From NCBI GenBank assembly GCA_010027295.1, contig RGVM01000040.1:1-10777 (forward strand): a DNA stretch of 10,777 nucleotides. The letters run 5' to 3'. The notes beneath the pieces are model-generated. The model had not been told where the DNA came from, did not search any database, and was given only the letters and a program-made list of their open reading frames with translations. The position numbers were made by a program, and so were the translations under genes. The DNA is from Chitinophagia bacterium (lineage in GTDB: Bacteria; Bacteroidota; Bacteroidia; Chitinophagales; Chitinophagaceae). Of the stretch, positions 6,963 through 10,777 are shown piece by piece. The first letter of the stretch is position 1; each line of letters begins with the position of its first letter.

Positions 6963-8095
6963 TGGATGGCCGATGCGGAGTCCGGGGCGGCGTGTGTCTC
7001 AGAGTAGGGGTCTCCCTGTGGCGCCTTTGGGTTGGCGGGCCGGGTGCCCGCCAGCGACTTCACATAGGTTGCGAGATGCTTCATCTGCACGGGACTGAAG
7101 GATGTCTGCCATGCCTGCATGCCCTTCTCGGGGTATCCCAGCTTGATGGTCCTGTACACGTCCTTCAGGCTACCACCGTGGATCCAGTGGTTGTCAGTGA
7201 GGTTTGGACCGATGCCACCTCCGCCGTCAGGCGCATGACAGGCGACGCAGCTCTGGGTAAAGAGCGCCTTTCCGGCTGCTAACCCGACGGCATCGGAGGG
7301 GGTGAGCGTGTTCTCGTCCACCAGGTCCTTGGTGCGGGCCTTGTAGAGTTCCTCCTGTTCCCGCGCTGAAGCCATCTCAGCGGCATATTCCTGCGCGGGG
7401 TCCTTCCCCGTCCCGAAGACATGGAAGTGGAAGAGGTACACGAAGCCGATGACGATGGTGACGTAGAAGCCCCATTTCCACCAGGGCGGCAGGGCATTAT
7501 CGAGCTCGCGGATGCCGTCATAGTCGTGATCGAGCATCACGTCGGCCTCGCGTTCCACGGGCACGGCCCTTGTCATGAGCCCCCTGTCGAGTCGACTCCA
7601 CCATACCGACAATCGATTCTCGCGCACATGCTCCACAACAAGACGCTCATCGGCCCCGGTGAGTGTGCGGTACATGCGGCGGGCGAGGAAGGCGAGGAAA
7701 CAGATGACGACGACTTCCAGTCCGATGACGCCGGCAAGGAGGTAGAACTGCCATTCCGAGAGTCCTCCAAAGTGGGCGGAGGGGGCTGACGACGTCTGCG
7801 CGGGTAGGTCGTCGGATAGTGCCGTGAGCATGATCAGCAGGATCGTGGCGGTTCCAGCCGCCTTCCGCTTCGCAGAGAGCTGGCGGGCGAAGGCGAGAAG
7901 GGCCTGACCCAGGCCCCATATCACGAAGAGCAGCACGATGGCTATGAAGATGAGCAGCATCTCGAGCCAGTTGGTCTGCGGCTGCGTCGAGGGGGCCACT
8001 CCACCGCCCCGCGCAAGGGAGGTGAGGGCGGAGAGCAGTGCCAGTCCGGATACGGCCGCCTTTCTCCTAAGGCCGGTCTTGTGGGTGGAACGCAT
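6959..8095 (-). CDS. ccoP: cbb3 oxidase subunit CcoP (FixP), mono-heme c type
   Basis: A 378-residue membrane-anchored cytochrome c that passes electrons to the catalytic subunit. It has one heme c site, CVACH (C283, C286, H287), with GPNLTD and probable axial Met M326 in EKGMQAW. Proteobacterial CcoP has two such sites, whereas Bacteroidota versions usually have one. Before the heme domain lie the family segment MLDHDYDGIRELDNALPPWW and the anchor helix (about 203-225). The N-terminus is unusually long: further hydrophobic stretches near 13-30 (signal-like), 44-68, 82-95 and 116-140. I choose ATG 8095, one base after the ccoQ stop, over an upstream ATG at 8134 that would overlap ccoQ. A Pro/Ala-rich tail follows the heme domain. 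The stop overlaps the ccoG start. Confidence 0.93.
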   Translation of the reverse strand: MRSTHKTGLRRKAAVSGLALLSALTSLARGGGVAPSTQPQTNWLEMLLIFIAIVLLFVIWGLGQALLAFARQLSAKRKAAGTATILLIMLTALSDDLPAQTSSAPSAHFGGLSEWQFYLLAGVIGLEVVVICFLAFLARRMYRTLTGADERLVVEHVRENRLSVWWSRLDRGLMTRAVPVEREADVMLDHDYDGIRELDNALPPWWKWGFYVTIVIGFVYLFHFHVFGTGKDPAQEYAAEMASAREQEELYKARTKDLVDENTLTPSDAVGLAAGKALFTQSCVACHAPDGGGGIGPNLTDNHWIHGGSLKDVYRTIKLGYPEKGMQAWQTSFSPVQMKHLATYVKSLAGTRPANPKAPQGDPYSETHAAPDSASAIQ

Positions 8096-8096
8096 G

Positions 8097-8300
8097 TCAG
8101 TGGGTTTGTTCGTTAAGGGTTTCCGGGTCGTCATTCATATCCAGCGGTAGCTTGGACAGTTCGCGCAAATCGGCTCGTTCCATCATGGACACTTGCACCA
8201 GCACGGCGGCGAAGACGGCCATGAAGAGGATGAGGGCTATGACCGGGTAGATGCCGATGAGTGACAGCTGGTCGGCGTATTGCGATACGATCTTGGACAT
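8097..8300 (-). CDS. ccoQ: Small CcoQ-like subunit of cbb3 oxidase
   Basis: A 67-residue protein with one membrane helix (about 14-37, IGIYPVIALILFMAVFAAVLVQV) and a short charged tail rich in Asp and Glu (LSKLPLDMNDDPETLNEQTH). Size, topology and position between ccoNO and ccoP match CcoQ/FixQ, a non-catalytic subunit that stabilises the complex. Sequence conservation in this family is low, so the assignment rests on context. It starts one base after the ccoO stop and ends one base before the ccoP start. Confidence 0.8.
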   Translation of the reverse strand: MSKIVSQYADQLSLIGIYPVIALILFMAVFAAVLVQVSMMERADLRELSKLPLDMNDDPETLNEQTH

Positions 8301-8301
8301 G

Positions 8302-10458
8302 TCATTGGTTTTGTGCGGTCGTGGACTTGCCTATGTCGGTGCCGAGGCGCTGCATGTAGGCGATCAGTGCGATGACCTCGCGGTTCGCAGGCGTCTGGAT
8401 ACCATCGGATGCGAGGCTAGCGCGCAGCTTCTCAGCCTGGTGCATGAGGTCGGCGTTGGCCTGTCGGTCATAACCCCTGGGATAGGGAACGCCCAGTCGC
8501 TGCATGACGCGGATGCGGGCCGGCACGCTGGCCGTGTCCATCTCCCTGTCGAGCAGGAAGGCGTAGGAGGGCATGATCGAGCCTGCCGAGAGGGACTGCG
8601 GGTCTTCGAAGTGGTTGTAGTGCCAGGAGTCCGACTTCCGGTTGTTGCCCGCACCTTCACGGGCCAGGTCGGGCCCCGTCCGTTTCGAACCCCACTGGAA
8701 GGGGTGGTCGTACACGAACTCCCCCGCCTTCGAGTACTCCCCGTAGCGAGCCGTCTCGGAGCGGAAGGGACGTATCATCTGCGAATGGCAGGTGTAGCAA
8801 CCCTCCCGCACATAGATGTCCCTACCATGCAGCTCAAGCGGGGAGTAAGGCTTGACGCTGGAGAGGGTGGGCACGTTGGTGCGGATGAGGAAGGTCGGGA
8901 TCAGTTCCACGATGCCGCCGACTAGGACCACGATGAGTGTGAGTACCATGAACTGCACCGGCTTCCGCTCGATCCATCGGTGCCAATGCTCGCTGCCATG
9001 TGCTGCATAGGCACGCTCGAGGGCCGGGGCCGAAGCGGGCTCGTCAGCGAGCAGGGAGCCCTTCGCGGCCGTTTGGAAGAGGTTGTACACGCCGAGGATG
9101 GAGCCGATGAGGTAGAGGGTCCCGCCGAAGGCGCGCATCGCGTAGAAGCCGCGGAGCTGCGTCACCGTCTCCAGGAACGGGTACTTCAGCTGGCCTGCGT
9201 CGGTGAACTCCTTCCACATGAGGCTCTGCTTGAAGCCGGCCCAGTACATCGGCACGGCGTAGAAGAGGATGCCCAGGGTGGCGACCCAGAAATGCATGTT
9301 GGCGAGCCGATTCGAATGCAACTCGGTCCGGAAGATCCGCGGGAACAGCCAGTAGAGGATGCCGAAGGTCAGCATGCCATTCCACCCCAGTCCGCCGACA
9401 TGCACATGCGCGATGATCCAGTCGGTGAAGTGGCTGATGGCGTTCACGTTCTTGAGGGAGAGCATCGGGCCTTCGAAGGTGGCCATGCCGTAGGCCGTAA
9501 CGGCGACGACCATGAACTTCAGGATCACGTCCTCCCGAACCCTGTCCCAGGCGCCTCTCAGAGTAAGCAGCCCGTTGATCATCCCGCCCCAGCTGGGGAA
9601 GATGAGCGTGAAGCTGAAGACAACGCCGAGCGACTGCGCCCAGTTTGGCAGCGAGGTGTAGAGAAGGTGGTGCGGGCCGGCCCATATATAGAGGAAGATG
9701 AGCGCCCAGAAATGGATGATGGAGAGTCGGTACGAGTAGACGGGCCGGTTGGCGGCCTTCGGCATGAAGTAGTACATGAGCCCGAGGTAGGGCGTGGTCA
9801 GGAAGAAGGCCACGGCGTTATGGCCGTACCACCACTGCACCAGCGCGTCCTGGACACCGGCGTAGGCGGAGTAGCTCTTGAACAGCGAGGCCGGGAAACC
9901 GAAGGAGTTGACGATGTGCAGCACGGCCACCGTCACCAGCGTGGCGATGTAGAACCAGACGGCCACGTAGAGGTGCCGCTCGCGGCGCTTGAGGATCGTC
10001 CAGAACATATTGACGCCGAAGACGACCCATATGAGCGTGATGGCGATGTCGATCGGCAGTTCGAGCTCCGCATACTCCTTGCCGGTGGTGAATCCCAGGG
10101 GGAGCGTGACGGCGGCGGCCACGATGATGAGCTGCCATCCCCAGAAATGGATGCGGCTCAGCAGGTCGCTCGCCATGCGCGCCTTCAGCAGCCGCTGGAG
10201 GGAGTAATACACGCCCATGAACATGCCGTTGCCGACGAAAGCGAATATCACCGCGTTGGTGTGCAGGGGGCGGAGGCGGCCGAATGACAGCCCGATGGTC
10301 TCCTTTCCGGCGGGGATGCCCCCCAGGTTCCACGAGGGGAATACCATTAGCAGGGCGACCCAGAGGCCGACCAGCATGCCCACGACACCCCAAATCATGG
10401 TGGCATAGGCGAAATCCCGGACGATCCGGTTGTCATAACTGAACTTGTCGATCTGCAT
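8302..10458 (-). CDS. ccoNO: Fused cbb3 oxidase subunits CcoN-CcoO
   Basis: A 718-residue fusion of the catalytic heme-copper subunit and the mono-heme cytochrome c subunit, the usual form in Bacteroidota. In the CcoN part, H66 (RPLHTNAVIFAF) and H353 (HVHVGG, H351/H353) are heme b/b3 ligand region histidines; H213 (WWYGHNAV) and H263-H264 (AGPHH) are the expected CuB ligands; SYRLSIIHFW carries the Tyr thought to crosslink to a CuB histidine. The linker is near residues 465-495. The CcoO part has an anchor helix (FMVLTLIVVLVGGIVELIP), then CYTCH (C554, C557, H558) and axial M629 in GSIMPSYAF. I start at ATG 10458 (MQIDKFSYDNRIVRDF), the family-typical N-terminus; the longer frame back to 10608 is a shadow of ccoS. 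It overlaps the ccoS end by 26 bases. All catalytic residues are present. Confidence 0.97.
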   Translation of the reverse strand: MQIDKFSYDNRIVRDFAYATMIWGVVGMLVGLWVALLMVFPSWNLGGIPAGKETIGLSFGRLRPLHTNAVIFAFVGNGMFMGVYYSLQRLLKARMASDLLSRIHFWGWQLIIVAAAVTLPLGFTTGKEYAELELPIDIAITLIWVVFGVNMFWTILKRRERHLYVAVWFYIATLVTVAVLHIVNSFGFPASLFKSYSAYAGVQDALVQWWYGHNAVAFFLTTPYLGLMYYFMPKAANRPVYSYRLSIIHFWALIFLYIWAGPHHLLYTSLPNWAQSLGVVFSFTLIFPSWGGMINGLLTLRGAWDRVREDVILKFMVVAVTAYGMATFEGPMLSLKNVNAISHFTDWIIAHVHVGGLGWNGMLTFGILYWLFPRIFRTELHSNRLANMHFWVATLGILFYAVPMYWAGFKQSLMWKEFTDAGQLKYPFLETVTQLRGFYAMRAFGGTLYLIGSILGVYNLFQTAAKGSLLADEPASAPALERAYAAHGSEHWHRWIERKPVQFMVLTLIVVLVGGIVELIPTFLIRTNVPTLSSVKPYSPLELHGRDIYVREGCYTCHSQMIRPFRSETARYGEYSKAGEFVYDHPFQWGSKRTGPDLAREGAGNNRKSDSWHYNHFEDPQSLSAGSIMPSYAFLLDREMDTASVPARIRVMQRLGVPYPRGYDRQANADLMHQAEKLRASLASDGIQTPANREVIALIAYMQRLGTDIGKSTTAQNQ

Positions 10459-10648
10459 CTCTACGGTTTTGGTTGTTCGCAAGGGTTGAGGTGTCATCCT
10501 CCCCTGCGGGACCATCGTCGAACAGCATGCGGACCGACGGAGTGTAGTCGTCATCGTACTGACCGTCGCGTACCGACCAGAGGAAGGCCAGCAGGAAGCC
10601 CCCAGCAATCAGGATGCTCGCGGCAATCAGGATGACGAACACGCTCAT
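10433..10648 (-). CDS. ccoS: cbb3 oxidase maturation protein CcoS
   Basis: A 71-residue protein with one N-terminal helix (about 3-24, FVILIAASILIAGGFLLAFLW) followed by the CcoS signature SVRDGQYDDDYTPSVRMLFDD. CcoS is required for cofactor (heme b and copper) insertion into the cbb3 catalytic subunit. The remaining tail is polar and not conserved in my recollection of the family. It is the first gene of the operon here; the copper ATPase gene ccoI, which usually precedes ccoS, is not in the 129 bases to its right. Its 3' end overlaps the ccoNO start by 26 bases in another frame, suggesting translational coupling. Confidence 0.93.
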   Translation of the reverse strand: MSVFVILIAASILIAGGFLLAFLWSVRDGQYDDDYTPSVRMLFDDGPAGEDDTSTLANNQNRRDADRQVQL

Positions 10649-10667
10649 ACAGGTGGAGTCTGGGCGT

Positions 10668-10675
10668 CAAAACTA
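10668..10675 (-). promoter_or_regulatory. Predicted -7 element of the cbb3 operon promoter
   Basis: Read on the minus strand this is TAGTTTTG, an exact match to the Bacteroidota -7 consensus TAnnTTTG. It lies 20 bases before the ccoS start codon, which would put the transcription start near 10663 and leave a leader of about 15 bases. No TTTG (-33 element) is found at the normal 19-21 base spacing, which suits a promoter that needs an activator. Position and consensus are seen; activity is inferred. Confidence 0.55.
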
Positions 10676-10697
10676 TAAGCAGCCCCAGGGGGGTGGA

Positions 10698-10711
10698 ATG
10701 ACGCCCGTCAA
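10698..10711. promoter_or_regulatory. FNR/CRP-type dyad, proximal site of the cbb3 promoter
   Basis: On the minus strand TTGACGGGCGTCAT: TGACG and CGTCA are perfect inverted arms with the TGA-N6-TCA spacing of CRP/FNR-family operators. Its centre (10704.5) is 41.5 bases upstream of the predicted start point at about 10663, the classic class II activator position. The regulator encoded at 2622-3680 carries the Glu and Arg that contact such half-sites and is the obvious candidate, but another CRP/FNR protein could bind. Confidence 0.5.
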
Positions 10712-10719
10712 AACAAAAA

Positions 10720-10733
10720 CTGATTTCCGTCAT
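10720..10733. promoter_or_regulatory. Second TGA-N6-TCA dyad, distal site of the cbb3 promoter
   Basis: On the plus strand CTGATTTCCGTCAT carries TGA and TCA half-sites with the same 6-base spacing as the proximal site. Its centre (10726.5) is 22 bases, about two helical turns, from the centre of the proximal site, so two dimers could sit on the same face of the DNA. Symmetry beyond the TGA/TCA cores is weak. It could also belong to a divergent promoter outside the window. Confidence 0.35.
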
Positions 10734-10777
10734 GATGGCCAACCCAGGTTTTGACCCCCCTATGTCCTGAGAACCCC

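Noticed and set aside
8096..8134. Thirteen-residue extension of CcoP from an ATG at 8134
   Set aside because: It overlaps the end of ccoQ, and the ATG at 8095 lies one base after the ccoQ stop, matching the tight spacing elsewhere in the operon.
8980..10287. A 435-residue plus-strand open frame opposite ccoNO
   Set aside because: It is extremely rich in His, Glu, Asp and Arg in the way typical of antisense translation of membrane-protein codons; ccoNO is unambiguous on the other strand.
10459..10608. Fifty-residue N-terminal extension of CcoNO in the open frame upstream of 10458
   Set aside because: It is read from within ccoS in another frame, is rich in Ser/Thr/Arg without resemblance to CcoN, and the family N-terminus begins at MQIDKFSYDN.
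10741..10777. End of a ccoI gene or another gene at the right edge
   Set aside because: No frame shows recognisable C-terminal residues of a copper ATPase or any other family, and the stretch is too short to judge.

Overview
The window looks like chromosomal DNA from a fairly GC-rich member of the Bacteroidota. The evidence is a cbb3 oxidase operon of Bacteroidota type (fused CcoN-CcoO, mono-heme CcoP, order ccoS-ccoNO-ccoQ-ccoP-ccoG-ccoH-TauE/SafE), a -7 promoter element of the TAnnTTTG type, mostly absent Shine-Dalgarno sequences, a CruF-type carotenoid enzyme and a receiver-CRP fusion regulator. No mobile element, tRNA, rRNA or CRISPR array is visible.

Layout. Positions 1-85 hold the tail and probable terminator of an upstream + strand gene. 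A membrane carotenoid-biosynthesis gene (CruF/DUF422 family) follows at 86-790. After a 140-base leader with a perfect small hairpin comes a two-gene + strand operon (934-3680): a hybrid-architecture histidine kinase (HNOBA domain, PAS domain, coiled coil, HisKA, HATPase) overlapping by 4 bases a response regulator in which a receiver is fused to a CRP/FNR-type DNA-binding protein. This pair converges on a small coiled-coil protein of unknown function (3709-4182, minus strand), which has an AT-rich upstream region. From 4329 to 10648 the minus strand carries a seven-gene cbb3 cytochrome oxidase operon, read right to left: ccoS, ccoNO, ccoQ, ccoP, ccoG, ccoH and a TauE/SafE (UreH_2) membrane protein. 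The remaining 129 bases on the right are non-coding and look like the operon promoter: a TAnnTTTG element and two TGA-N6-TCA dyads, about 41.5 and 63.5 bases upstream of the predicted start point.

How it fits together. The cbb3 operon supplies a high-affinity terminal oxidase for low oxygen, plus its assembly factors. The kinase has a domain known from NO-sensing guanylate cyclases and a FixL-like PAS domain. The regulator has the DNA-contacting Glu and Arg expected to read TGA half-sites. A reasonable hypothesis is that the pair is a compact FixL-FixJ-FixK circuit: FixJ receiver and FixK output are merged into one protein, which controls the neighbouring oxidase operon in response to a gas or redox signal. 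The domain architecture and dyads are seen directly; the regulatory link is inference.
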